Notes under the pieces: model-generated | Told to the model about the DNA's origin: nothing | Seen by the model: only the letters and a program-made list of their open reading frames with translations | Databases searched by the model: none | NCBI RefSeq assembly: GCF_003182485.1 | Contig: NZ_QGTX01000001.1 | Location: 930,001-994,000 of the forward strand | Reading direction: 5' to 3' | DNA: 64,000 nucleotides | Source of the DNA: Geodermatophilus normandii | Lineage (GTDB): Bacteria; Actinomycetota; Actinomycetes; Mycobacteriales; Geodermatophilaceae | Program-made: the position numbers and the translations under genes | Shown here: one piece after another, positions 46,077 through 54,090 of the stretch | How positions within the stretch are numbered: position 1 is the first letter of the stretch | Layout of the letters: every line of letters begins with the position of its first letter

Positions 46077-48223
46077 CGCGGTCGGACTCCCCGCGCGGGC
46101 GGGTGCTCGGCCGCGGCCGGGCGCCGGCGCGGGTGCTGCTCACCTGGGTGCTGGCCACGCTGGCCCTCGTCGTCCTCGACCGGTGGCTCGACGGCTTCGA
46201 GATGTCGGCCTGGTGGCAGCCGCCGCTGGCCGCGCTGCTGCTGGGACTGCTCGCGGGGGTGGTCTGGCCGCTGGTGATGCGGGTGGCGCTGCCCCTGGCG
46301 CTGTTCACGCTGGGCCTGGGCAGCTTCCTGCTGCTCGGCGCCGCGGTGCTGGCCATCTCCTTCGCCATCCCGGGCGTGCGGGTGGCCGACCTCGGCACCG
46401 CGGTGCTCGTCGTCGTGGCGATGGCGGCGGTGACGGCGGTGGTGAGCAGCGCGCTGGCCATCGACGAGGACGAGGTGTTCTTCCGCCGCGCCCGGCGCCG
46501 GGCCCTCCGCGCCTCCTCCGCCGGCCCCTGCCCGCCCGGCGTGCTGTTCCTGCAGATCGACGGGCTGGGCGCCGACACGGCCCGGCGCGCCGTCCGCGAC
46601 GGGTCGATGCCCACCCTGGCCGCCTGGCTGCGGTCGGGCAGCCACGCGCTCACGTCCTGGCACACCGACTGGAGCTCCCAGACCGGCGCCGCCGTGTGCG
46701 GCATCCTGCACGGCTCCAACCACGACATCCCGGGGTTCCGGTACTACGAGAAGGACCGCGACCACGTCGTCGCGGTCTCCCACCCGGCCGACGCCGCGGA
46801 GGTCGAGCGGCGGCACTCCGACGGCCGCGGACTGCTCGCCGGCGGCGGCGCCAGCCGCGGGAACCTGTTCAGCGGCGACGCCCCGCACGTCAGCCTCACG
46901 ATGAGCGCGCTGCCGCTGGTGACGGCGCGGCGCAGCATCCGGCGCCGGGAGCGGGTGGGTGCCGGCTACTACGCCTACTTCGCCAACCCGGTGAACGCGC
47001 TGCGCACCCTGGGCGTCTCGATCGTCGACGTCTACCGCGAGCTGGCCGCCGCGGCCCGGCAGCGCCGCGCCGACGTGCGGCCGCGGGTGAGCCGCGGCGG
47101 CATCTACCCGCTGGCCCGGCCGGGGACGACGGTCATCGCCCGCGACGTCGTCGTCGCGGCGATCCTCGAGGACATGCTCGCCGGCCGGCCGGCGGTCTAC
47201 GCCGACTTCCTCGGCTACGACGAGGTGGCCCACCACAGCGGCGTCGAGCGCTTCGACACCCTCGAGGTGCTGCGCAGCATCGACCAGCAGATCGGCCGGC
47301 TGGCCCGCGCCGCCGAGCTGGCGCCGCGGCACTACCACCTGGTCCTGCTCTCCGACCACGGCCAGACCCAGGGCGAGGCGTTCGCGCAGCGCTTCGGCGA
47401 GACGATCGAGTCCTTCGTCGGCCGGCACTGCGGCGGCTCGCCGGCTCCCGGGCAGCGCGGCCCCGAACCCCGCGACAGCCGCCGTCCGGCCGAGGGCTGG
47501 CAGGTCGCCTCCGCCCTCGCCGAGGCGGCGTCGGGGCCGGGCGTCATCGCCCGCCGGCTGCGCGAGCGGGTCGAGTCCGCCGGCGCCGGTGAGCACACGC
47601 ACCGGACGCCGTCCGGGCAGCCGGGCCGGGTCGCGCGGGTGGCGCCAGGCGTGGTGGCCGTCGTCTCCGGGCACACCGCCGGCGTCTCCTTCGCCGACCT
47701 GCCCGGCCGGGTGCCGCTGGAGGAGATCGAGCACCACTGGCCCGACCTGCTGCCCGCGCTGGTCGACCACGACGGCGTGGGGTTCGCGCTGGTGCACTCC
47801 GAGGAGCACGGGCCGGTCGTGCTCGGCCGCGACGGCCTGCACCGGCTCGCCTCCGGCGTGGTGATCGGCGAGGACCCGCTGGCGCCCTACGGCGAGCACG
47901 CGCCCGCGCTGGTCGCCCGGGTGTCGTCGTTCCCGCACTGCCCGGACGTGATGGTCAACAGCCGGTACGACCCCGACACCGACGAGGCCTCGCCGTTCGA
48001 GCCGCACGTCGGGTCGCACGGCGGCCTCGGCGGCCCGCAGCAGCGCGGCTTCCTCGCCCACCCGCGGCTGCTGTCCGCACCCGGGGAGGTCGTCGGCGCG
48101 GAGCACCTGCACCGCGTGCTCCGCGGCTGGCTGACCGAGCTGGGCCATCCCGAGCCCGACGGCCGCGGCGCCCTGGTGGGACCCGACAGCCCGGCCGCGC
48201 TGCGGGACCACAGCCGCGTCTGA
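46073..48223 (+). CDS. Fusion of holin-like membrane domain with alkaline-phosphatase-superfamily phosphodiesterase
   Basis: Protein of 716 residues. The first 125 residues form four helices (LLTWVLATLALVVLDRWLDG, LAALLLGLLAGVVWPLVM, LPLALFTLGLGSFLLLGAA) like the phage-holin-4-2/DUF360 family. The rest is an alkaline-phosphatase-type hydrolase: LQIDGLGADTARR (metal Asp), MPTLAAWL, the likely nucleophile Thr/Ser in DWSSQTGAAVCG, FLGYDEVAHHSG, LLSDHGQTQG and the late ligand HVGSHGGLGG. Nucleotide pyrophosphatases and lipid phosphodiesterases share this layout. GTG 46073 overlaps the DedA stop. Membrane-tethered phosphodiester hydrolysis next to a DedA protein suggests lipid-carrier or envelope phospholipid turnover, which is inference. 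Confidence 0.83.
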   Translation: MTRSDSPRGRVLGRGRAPARVLLTWVLATLALVVLDRWLDGFEMSAWWQPPLAALLLGLLAGVVWPLVMRVALPLALFTLGLGSFLLLGAAVLAISFAIPGVRVADLGTAVLVVVAMAAVTAVVSSALAIDEDEVFFRRARRRALRASSAGPCPPGVLFLQIDGLGADTARRAVRDGSMPTLAAWLRSGSHALTSWHTDWSSQTGAAVCGILHGSNHDIPGFRYYEKDRDHVVAVSHPADAAEVERRHSDGRGLLAGGGASRGNLFSGDAPHVSLTMSALPLVTARRSIRRRERVGAGYYAYFANPVNALRTLGVSIVDVYRELAAAARQRRADVRPRVSRGGIYPLARPGTTVIARDVVVAAILEDMLAGRPAVYADFLGYDEVAHHSGVERFDTLEVLRSIDQQIGRLARAAELAPRHYHLVLLSDHGQTQGEAFAQRFGETIESFVGRHCGGSPAPGQRGPEPRDSRRPAEGWQVASALAEAASGPGVIARRLRERVESAGAGEHTHRTPSGQPGRVARVAPGVVAVVSGHTAGVSFADLPGRVPLEEIEHHWPDLLPALVDHDGVGFALVHSEEHGPVVLGRDGLHRLASGVVIGEDPLAPYGEHAPALVARVSSFPHCPDVMVNSRYDPDTDEASPFEPHVGSHGGLGGPQQRGFLAHPRLLSAPGEVVGAEHLHRVLRGWLTELGHPEPDGRGALVGPDSPAALRDHSRV

Positions 48224-48297
48224 CCGGCAGGCCACGGCTGCGTGAACAGCCGCCCGGCACCGTGGCATCGGCGCCGGGCCTCCACGACAGTGGGCGG

Positions 48298-49266
48298 ATG
48301 CGACCCGACGCCCGCGCCTGGTTCTCCGGCCGCACGACCTCCGCCCGCTCCCTCGCCGACCTCGACGTCGCCGCGCTGCTGCGCGCCAAGCGCCGCGGCG
48401 GGCACCGGGTGAGCGTGGTCCTGCCCGCGCGTGACGAGGAGGCCACCGTCGGCCGGCTGGCCGGCGAGGTGGTCGACCGGTGGGTGCGGCGGGTGCCGCT
48501 GGTCGACGAGGTGCTCGTCGTCGACTCCGACTCCACCGACCGCACCGCCGACGTCGCCCGCGCCGCCGGGGCCGACGTCGTCGCCGCGGCCGACGTGCTG
48601 CCCGCCCACGGCACCCGCCCCGGCAAGGGCGAGGCGCTGTGGAAGTCGCTGGCGGCCACCACCGGCGACCTGCTCGTCTTCCTCGACGCCGACCTGCTCG
48701 GCGACGTCACCCACTACGTGCCCGGCCTCCTCGCGCCGCTGCTCACCGATCCGCAGGTCGGCTACGTGAAGGGCTGCTACACCCGGCCGCTGGAGGTCGG
48801 CGGCCGCGTCACGCCCGCCGGCGGCGGCCGGGTCACCGAGCTCACCGCGCGGCCGCTGCTCAACGCGCTGTGGCCGGAGCTGGCCGGGGTCGTCCAGCCG
48901 CTGGGCGGCGAGTACGCGGGACGGCGCGCGGCGCTCGAGCGCGTGCCGTTCCTCTCCGGCTACGGCGTGGAGGTGGGCCTGCTGGTCGACCTTCTCGGCC
49001 TGCTGGGGCTGGGCGGGCTCGCGCAGGTCGACCTGGGGGTGCGCCGGCACACCTCCCAGGACACCGACGCGCTCGGCCGCATGGCCGGGCAGGTGGTCTC
49101 CGCGGTGCTCGCCCGCAGCGGCGCCGCGGGCACCGCCGGGTTGCTCACCCAGTTCCGCGCCGGGGACGGCGGTTTCGACCCGGTCAGCACGCCCGTGGCC
49201 GTCGACGAGCGGCCGCCGATGTCCACCGTCGCCGAGTACCGGGCCGCCCGGGCCGGGGCGGTCTGA
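48298..49266 (+). CDS. gpgS: Glucosyl-3-phosphoglycerate synthase-like glycosyltransferase (GT81)
   Basis: Likely transfers glucose from a nucleotide donor to 3-phosphoglycerate, the first step to glucosylglycerate and methylglucose lipopolysaccharides in actinobacteria. The 322-residue protein shows VSVVLPARDEEATVG, the donor site VVDSDSTDRTADVA, GKGEALWKSL, the metal motif FLDADLLGD and the acceptor region GYVKGCYTRPLE and GEYAGRRAAL. These match the GpgS/GT81 pattern. ATG 48298 is preceded by GTGGGCGG. The matching phosphatase gpgP is not obvious, although a HAD phosphatase gene faces it across a terminator. Confidence 0.85.
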   Translation: MRPDARAWFSGRTTSARSLADLDVAALLRAKRRGGHRVSVVLPARDEEATVGRLAGEVVDRWVRRVPLVDEVLVVDSDSTDRTADVARAAGADVVAAADVLPAHGTRPGKGEALWKSLAATTGDLLVFLDADLLGDVTHYVPGLLAPLLTDPQVGYVKGCYTRPLEVGGRVTPAGGGRVTELTARPLLNALWPELAGVVQPLGGEYAGRRAALERVPFLSGYGVEVGLLVDLLGLLGLGGLAQVDLGVRRHTSQDTDALGRMAGQVVSAVLARSGAAGTAGLLTQFRAGDGGFDPVSTPVAVDERPPMSTVAEYRAARAGAV

Positions 49267-49276
49267 CCCCTCCTCC

Positions 49277-49322
49277 GCTCGCTCGTGCTCTGCCCACGAT
49301 GGGGGGCAGAGCACGAGCGAGC
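49277..49322. terminator. Bidirectional terminator between gpgS and the HAD gene
   Basis: Perfect 19-bp stem (GCTCGCTCGTGCTCTGCCC, 8-base loop, exact complement) between convergent stops, 11 bases after the gpgS-like stop. It is the longest perfect stem I found in the window. Confidence 0.88.
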
Positions 49323-49361
49323 CCGGGACACCTCTCCCTCCCGCCGTCGCGGACGGCGGGC

Positions 49362-50027
49362 TCAGCCCAGCGGCGTGTCGCCCAGCCCGGCGAGCAGGTC
49401 GCCCGGGGTGTCGAACACCGCGAGCGCGCCGGCCTCGCGCAGCTCGTCGTCGCCGAAGCCGCCCGAGCGGACCGACACCGCGGGCATCCCCGCCTTCTTC
49501 GCCGCCTCCACGTCCCACACCGAGTCACCGACCACCACGCTGGCGGCGTCCTCGGGCTCGCCGAGCTTCTGCAGCGCCACCTGCAGCAGGTCCGGCGCGG
49601 GCTTCGTCGACTCCACGTCCTCGCTGGTGGTCCACGCCTCGGCGACCTCGCGCGCGTCGAGCAGGTCGAGGTACCGGTCCACGTGGTGCGGCTTGCCCGA
49701 GCTGGCCAGCACCACCCGGTGGCCGCGCTCGCGCAGCCCCACCAGGAGGTCGCGGGCGCCGGGCAGCGGGGCGACCTCGGTCAGCAGCGGGTCGACCTGC
49801 TCGACCCAGCGCTCGCGCGCCTCGTCGCCGATCCGCTGGTCGAGGGCGTCCCCGCCGATCGCCGCGACCAGCTGGTCGCCGCCCATCCCGATGAGCCGGT
49901 GGATCCGCCAGACGGGGAACGTCTCGCCCAGCGACCGGAGCGCCCGGTACCAGGCCAGCGCGTGCTGGTAGTTGGTGTCGACCAGCGTGCCGTCGACGTC
50001 GAGGACGGCGACCAGGGGTGCGCTCAT
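49362..50027 (-). CDS. HAD-superfamily phosphatase
   Basis: Haloacid-dehalogenase-type phosphatase of 221 residues, subfamily IA. Motif I is VLDVDGTLVDTN with nucleophile Asp near residue 10. The cap follows (ALAWYRALRSLGETFPVWRI). Motif II is VLASSGKP, the lysine of motif III is in STKPAPDLL, and motif IV is VVVGDSVWDVEAAKKAGM. It resembles phosphoglycolate phosphatase and beta-phosphoglucomutase relatives. The substrate cannot be told from sequence. It lies on the same strand as the alcohol dehydrogenase gene (36 bases downstream of it), so they may share a transcript. Confidence 0.88.
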   Translation of the reverse strand: MSAPLVAVLDVDGTLVDTNYQHALAWYRALRSLGETFPVWRIHRLIGMGGDQLVAAIGGDALDQRIGDEARERWVEQVDPLLTEVAPLPGARDLLVGLRERGHRVVLASSGKPHHVDRYLDLLDAREVAEAWTTSEDVESTKPAPDLLQVALQKLGEPEDAASVVVGDSVWDVEAAKKAGMPAVSVRSGGFGDDELREAGALAVFDTPGDLLAGLGDTPLG

Positions 50028-50063
50028 CCCCGGGCACTGCCCACCCCTGCCCCGGGCAACCGC

Positions 50064-51176
50064 TCAGCCGTGGACGAGCAGCCCCCGGACCGTCTCGCCG
50101 GCCGCCTGGTCGCGGTAGCCCTGGGTCAGCTCGTCGAGGGAGTACCGGCGGGTGACCAGGCGGTCGAGCTCCAGCCGGCCCTCCTCGGCCATCCGCGCCA
50201 GCATCGGGATGTCGCGGAAGGGGTTGCACGAGCCGAACAGCGAGCCCTGCACGCGGTGCTCGAACACCGTGGTCATCTGCCCGTTGAGGTCGACGTGGCC
50301 CTCCCGCGGGTGGTCGGCCAGGGCGGTGAGCACCAGCGTGCCGCCCTTGCCCACGCACGCCGACGCCCCGGCCATGACCTCGGCCGACATCTTGCCGACG
50401 GTCACGACCACCACGTCGGCCCCGGTGCCCCGCGACAGCTCCCGGGCCAGCGAGGCGGCCTCGCGGGCGTCGGCGACGGTGTGGGTCGCGCCCAGGGACT
50501 GCGCGAACTCCCGCTTCATGGCCACCGGGTCGACACCGATGACGTACACCGCGCCGGCGTGCACCGCGCCCTGGACGGCGTTGACGCCCACGCCACCCAG
50601 CCCGACCACCACGGCGACGTCGCCCGGGCGCGTGCCGCCGGAGTAGACCGCCGAGCCCCACCCGGTGGGGACGCTGCAGGCCAGCAGTGCCGCGGTGTCC
50701 AGCGGCAGGTGCGCGTCGATGCGCACGCAGGAGAACTCGCTGAGCACGGCGTGACGGGCGAAGGCGCCGACGATGCAGAACCCGCCGAGGGGCTCGCCGT
50801 CGAGCCGGAAGGGATAGGTACCGGTGGGCAGCTGCCCGATCGCGATCGTGGCGCCCTTGTCGCAGATGTTGGACCGGCCGCCGGCGCAGTACCGGCAGTG
50901 CCCGCACGCGGGCAGGAAGCTGGTGACGACGTGGTCGCCGGGCGCGACGGACGTGACGCCGGGGCCGACGGCCAGGACGACGCCGGAGCCCTCGTGACCG
51001 CCGACGATCGGGTAGCGGCCGCCGGGGTTGGAGTGCCGCAGGTGCTCGTCGGAGTGGCACAGGCCCGCGTAGGCCATCTCGACCAGGACCTCACCGGGCC
51101 CGGGGTCCACCACCTCCAGGTCGACGATCTCGTACTCGGTGCCCGCCCCGCGCAGCACCGCTCCCCTGGTCTCCAC
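50064..51176 (-). CDS. NDMA-dependent alcohol dehydrogenase (zinc MDR family)
   Basis: Medium-chain zinc alcohol dehydrogenase of 370 residues with tightly bound NAD(H), the type assayed with N,N-dimethyl-4-nitrosoaniline and often linked to the cofactor mycofactocin. Catalytic zinc: CHSDEHL and GHEGSG. Structural zinc: CGHCRYCAGGRSNIC with four Cys. Rossmann: VVGLGGVGVNAVQGA. GTG 51176 is preceded by AGGAGGACC. A TetR gene lies divergently 234 bases away, with a perfect palindrome before its start, so the pair is probably regulated together. No mycofactocin genes are in the window. Confidence 0.9.
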   Translation of the reverse strand: METRGAVLRGAGTEYEIVDLEVVDPGPGEVLVEMAYAGLCHSDEHLRHSNPGGRYPIVGGHEGSGVVLAVGPGVTSVAPGDHVVTSFLPACGHCRYCAGGRSNICDKGATIAIGQLPTGTYPFRLDGEPLGGFCIVGAFARHAVLSEFSCVRIDAHLPLDTAALLACSVPTGWGSAVYSGGTRPGDVAVVVGLGGVGVNAVQGAVHAGAVYVIGVDPVAMKREFAQSLGATHTVADAREAASLARELSRGTGADVVVVTVGKMSAEVMAGASACVGKGGTLVLTALADHPREGHVDLNGQMTTVFEHRVQGSLFGSCNPFRDIPMLARMAEEGRLELDRLVTRRYSLDELTQGYRDQAAGETVRGLLVHG

Positions 51177-51382
51177 CCGTCCGGTCCTCCTCCTGGCCCG
51201 GCGCCGCCCCGCGGACGCCGTCGTCTGCGCCGTCCAGCCAACCCCACGACCTGCCGGCGCCCGACGCCGGGTGGCACCGGGTGCCAGCGGACGGGGTCCC
51301 GGACGAGCGTGCAGGTGGACGGGGGGATCGGACACGGGCACACGGCCCGACCGGCTGGCGTCGTTCCGTATCGACGACTCCG

Positions 51383-51397
51383 GCAACGCAGCGTTGC
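51383..51397. promoter_or_regulatory. Palindromic operator-like site before the TetR gene
   Basis: GCAACGC-A-GCGTTGC is a perfect 15-base palindrome ending 13 bases before the GTG at 51411. The place and symmetry fit an autoregulatory TetR operator that could also control the divergent alcohol dehydrogenase. Confidence 0.65.
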
Positions 51398-51410
51398 TAG
51401 AGTTCCCACC

Positions 51411-52097
51411 GTGAGTGATCAGTCCCGCCGGGCCGTGAAGAAGGCCCAGACCCGCGCGCACGTGCGGGACACGGCGCAGCGGCTGTTCTCCGAGCGCGGC
51501 TTCGACGCCGTCCCCATCGCCGACGTCGCGGCGGCCGCCGGTGTCGCGGTGCAGACGGTGTTCAACCACTTCGCCACCAAGGAGGAGCTCTACTGGGCCG
51601 ACCGGACGCCGTGGGTGGACGGCCCGGCGGCCGCGGTGCGGGAGCGTCCCGCCGGCGTGCCGGCGCTGACCGCCCTGCGCGAGCACCTCGTCGCGTCCGT
51701 GGAGCGCTTCGTGCTGCGGCTGGCCGACCCGACCGGCCGCTGCACCATCGCCGACCTCGAGCGTTCCCCGGCGCTGCAGGCCGCCGAGCGCGAACTCCAC
51801 CACACGGCCGAGGCCCGGCTGCGTGACGCGCTGGTCGAGGCCTGGACCGGCCCCGACGCCGTCGGATGGGTGCCGGCCGACCCGCGGACCGCGGCGGGGA
51901 TCGTCGCCGCCACCTGGCTGGCGGTCACCCGTTCCCTGGTGACACAGCCCCGCTGCCCGCTGCCGGCGCCCGAGGAGGCGGCCGGCATCGCCGCGGCGAC
52001 GCGCACCCTGGCCGAGCGGCTGCTCGGGCACTTCGAGACCGAGCTCAGGACGTCCGCCCTGGCCGACGGCACCGTCCGGGTGCTGCGCGCGGTCTGA
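51411..52097 (+). CDS. TetR-family transcriptional regulator
   Basis: Repressor-type protein of 228 residues. The N-terminal helix-turn-helix is standard: RDTAQRLFSERGFDAVPIAD, VAAAAGVAVQTVFNHFATKEEL at about 20-62. The C-terminal ligand domain is divergent and unrecognised. GTG 51411 matches the usual short N-terminus (VSDQSRRAVKKAQTRAHVRD). A perfect palindrome lies directly upstream. It is divergent from the alcohol dehydrogenase, its likely target. Confidence 0.92.
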   Translation: MSDQSRRAVKKAQTRAHVRDTAQRLFSERGFDAVPIADVAAAAGVAVQTVFNHFATKEELYWADRTPWVDGPAAAVRERPAGVPALTALREHLVASVERFVLRLADPTGRCTIADLERSPALQAAERELHHTAEARLRDALVEAWTGPDAVGWVPADPRTAAGIVAATWLAVTRSLVTQPRCPLPAPEEAAGIAAATRTLAERLLGHFETELRTSALADGTVRVLRAV

Positions 52098-52110
52098 CCG
52101 CTCGCGCGGC

Positions 52111-52707
52111 TCAGCGCCGGGCGGGCTCCGCGGCCACGGCCACGATCGGCAGCAGCACGTCGTCGACCACCCGCTCGACGTGCTCGGCGACCATGCCGCC
52201 GTCGCCGGCCGCGGTGAGTCGCTGCCACCAGAACGCCTCGAGCACCGAGCGCAGCAGCGCGAGCCGCTCGGTCGGCACGTCGTCGCCCCGGTCGGCCCAG
52301 CGCCGTCCCAGCTGCTCGACGCTCTCGGTCAGCGGGTGCACCAGCGCGGCGTCGAGCCCGGCGCGCAGGTCCTCGTCGTGGCGGGCGGCGCCGACGAGGC
52401 TGGCCACCGCGCGCTCCTCGCGCGACAGCGGGCGGCGCCACGAGCCCACCAGCGCGACGAGGTCGGCACGGACCGAACCCTCGTCCTCGGGCGGGTGCAC
52501 GAGGACGAAGCGGCTGACCGCCGAGCGCGCCAGCGCGGCCATGGAGGGCCAGCGCCGGTAGATGCCGGCCTTGCCCGCCCGGGCCCGCGCGGCGACGCGG
52601 TCGCTGTTGAGCCGCCCCCAGCCCTCCTCGGCGAGGATGTCGACCGCGACGGCTACCAGCTGCTCGGACAGCTCCGCGCTCAGCGGCCGGCCCGGGGTGC
52701 CACTCAC
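52111..52707 (-). CDS. TetR-family transcriptional regulator
   Basis: Regulator of about 198 residues. The helix-turn-helix is VAVAVDILAEEGWGRLNSDR then VAARARAGKAGIYRRWPSMA. The C-terminal domain (TetR_C-type, SREERAVASLVGAARHDEDL) is common in actinobacteria. GTG 52707 (VSGTPGRPLSAEL) is the natural family start; an upstream GTG at 52740 is possible. No strong ribosome site is seen, so a leaderless transcript may be used. A short dyad (ACGAG, 4 bases, CTCGT) overlaps the start at about 52706-52719. It is convergent with the other TetR gene (stops 14 bases apart). The target is unknown. Confidence 0.88.
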   Translation of the reverse strand: MSGTPGRPLSAELSEQLVAVAVDILAEEGWGRLNSDRVAARARAGKAGIYRRWPSMAALARSAVSRFVLVHPPEDEGSVRADLVALVGSWRRPLSREERAVASLVGAARHDEDLRAGLDAALVHPLTESVEQLGRRWADRGDDVPTERLALLRSVLEAFWWQRLTAAGDGGMVAEHVERVVDDVLLPIVAVAAEPARR

Positions 52708-52822
52708 GAGCGCACTCGTTCGTACGGCATCAGGTTGCACACAGCCCCATCTTGGCCCATCAATGGAGTGACCACAACGACCGGATCCGTACCGTCACTC
52801 GACCGGACCCTGTCCCTCCGTG

Positions 52823-53155
52823 TCAGCCGCTCGCCGCGGACTCGATGTGCACGCGGAGAGTAGCGCCGTCGTCGCTGGTCCAGCCGCCGCTGCGGGCGGA
52901 CTCCACCATCCGGTCCCAACGCTCGGCCCAGTCGGCGACGTCGGCGTCCGGCTCGGCGGCGGCCCGCAGCGCGGCGGCGTCGAGGAGGCCGGTGCCGTCG
53001 TCCTGGAGCTGCCCCAGACCGGCCTCGCGCAGCGCCTCGTCGGCCTCCTCGTCGGTCACCTGACCCAGGGCCAGGTGCAGCCGCGAGAGGTCGTCGGTGT
53101 CGACGACCCGGACCTGGGGACGCTCCTCGGCGCCCGTCACCACCTCGACGATCAC
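52823..53155 (-). CDS. Hypothetical acidic protein downstream of menB
   Basis: Protein of 110 residues, acidic and probably helical. It begins VIVEVVTGAEERPQVRVVDT, followed by HLALGQVTDEEADEALREAG, and ends TSDDGATLRVHIESAASG. No family recognised. GTG 53155 lies 13 bases after the menB stop on the same strand, so it is likely cotranscribed. Codon bias supports a real gene. Function unknown. Confidence 0.6.
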   Translation of the reverse strand: MIVEVVTGAEERPQVRVVDTDDLSRLHLALGQVTDEEADEALREAGLGQLQDDGTGLLDAAALRAAAEPDADVADWAERWDRMVESARSGGWTSDDGATLRVHIESAASG

Positions 53156-53168
53156 TGGTCCTCCTCGG

Positions 53169-54056
53169 TCACACGTGCCAGGGGAAGCGGGAGAAGTCGG
53201 GGTCCCGCTTCTCCAGGAAGGCGTCGCGGCCCTCCACGGCCTCCTCGGCCGCATAGGCCAGCCGGGTCGTCTCCCCGGCGAAGAGCTGCTGTCCGACGAG
53301 ACCGTCGTCGATCAGGTTGAACGAGTACTTGAGCATCCGCTGGGCGGTGGGGCTCTTGGCCACGATCCGCCGGCCCCAGTCCAGCGCGGTGCGCTCGAGC
53401 TCGGCGTGCGGGACGACCCGGTTCACCATGCCCATGTGGTGGGCGTCCTCGGCGGAGTACTCCTCGCCGAGGAAGAAGACCTCGCGGGCGAACTTCTGCC
53501 CCACCTGGCGGGCGAGGTAGGCCGAGCCGAAGCCGCCGTCGAAGCTGCCGACGTCGGCATCGGTCTGCTTGAAGCGCGCGTGCTCGGCGCTGGCCAGGGT
53601 CAGGTCGGAGACCACGTGCAGGCTGTGCCCGCCGCCGGCCGCCCACCCGGGGACGACGCAGACGACGACCTTCGGCATGAACCGGATCAGCCGCTGCGCC
53701 TCGAGCACGTGCAGCCGGCCGCTGCTGGTCTCGGAGTGCTGGTAGCCGTGGCGCCCGCGCACGCGCTGGTCGCCGCCGGAGCAGAACGCCCAGCCGCCGT
53801 CCTTCGGGCTGGGGCCGTTGCCGGTGAGGAGCACGCAGCCGACGTCGGTGGACAGCCGGGCGTGCTCGAGCGCGGTGATGAGCTCGTCGACGGTCTGCGG
53901 CCGGAAGGCGTTGCGCACCTCCGGCCGGTCGAAGGCGATCCGCACGACGCCGGCGTCGACCGCGCGGTGGTAGGTGACGTCCCCGAAGTCGAACCCGTCG
54001 ACGGGCTGCCACGCCGCGCTGTCGAAGATCTCCGAGACGTCGTCGCGGGCGCTCAT
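53169..54056 (-). CDS. menB: 1,4-dihydroxy-2-naphthoyl-CoA synthase
   Basis: Crotonase-fold enzyme of menaquinone synthesis that closes the ring of o-succinylbenzoyl-CoA. Length 295 residues. Diagnostic segments are FCSGGDQRVRGRHGYQ (oxyanion-hole strand), VVPGWAAGGGHSLHVVSDLT, FKQTDADVGSFDGGFGSAYL (the MenB-specific Asp-rich loop) and the C-terminal FLEKRDPDFSRFPWHV. A short enoyl-CoA hydratase is excluded by these. Other men genes are not adjacent, although a geranylgeranyl-reductase-type gene at 57703 might act on the quinone side chain. Confidence 0.95.
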   Translation of the reverse strand: MSARDDVSEIFDSAAWQPVDGFDFGDVTYHRAVDAGVVRIAFDRPEVRNAFRPQTVDELITALEHARLSTDVGCVLLTGNGPSPKDGGWAFCSGGDQRVRGRHGYQHSETSSGRLHVLEAQRLIRFMPKVVVCVVPGWAAGGGHSLHVVSDLTLASAEHARFKQTDADVGSFDGGFGSAYLARQVGQKFAREVFFLGEEYSAEDAHHMGMVNRVVPHAELERTALDWGRRIVAKSPTAQRMLKYSFNLIDDGLVGQQLFAGETTRLAYAAEEAVEGRDAFLEKRDPDFSRFPWHV

Positions 54057-54090
54057 GCCCCGAACCTATCCGGGCGACCGCACCCCTGCC

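Noticed and set aside
44880..48268. Long open frames on both strands over the DedA and phosphodiesterase genes
   Set aside because: They lack motifs and overlap genes with complete catalytic sets in the frames I chose.
48480..52097. 1205-residue plus-strand open frame
   Set aside because: Only its last 228 residues (from 51411) make sense, as a TetR regulator. The rest is the shadow of the gpgS-like, HAD and alcohol dehydrogenase genes.
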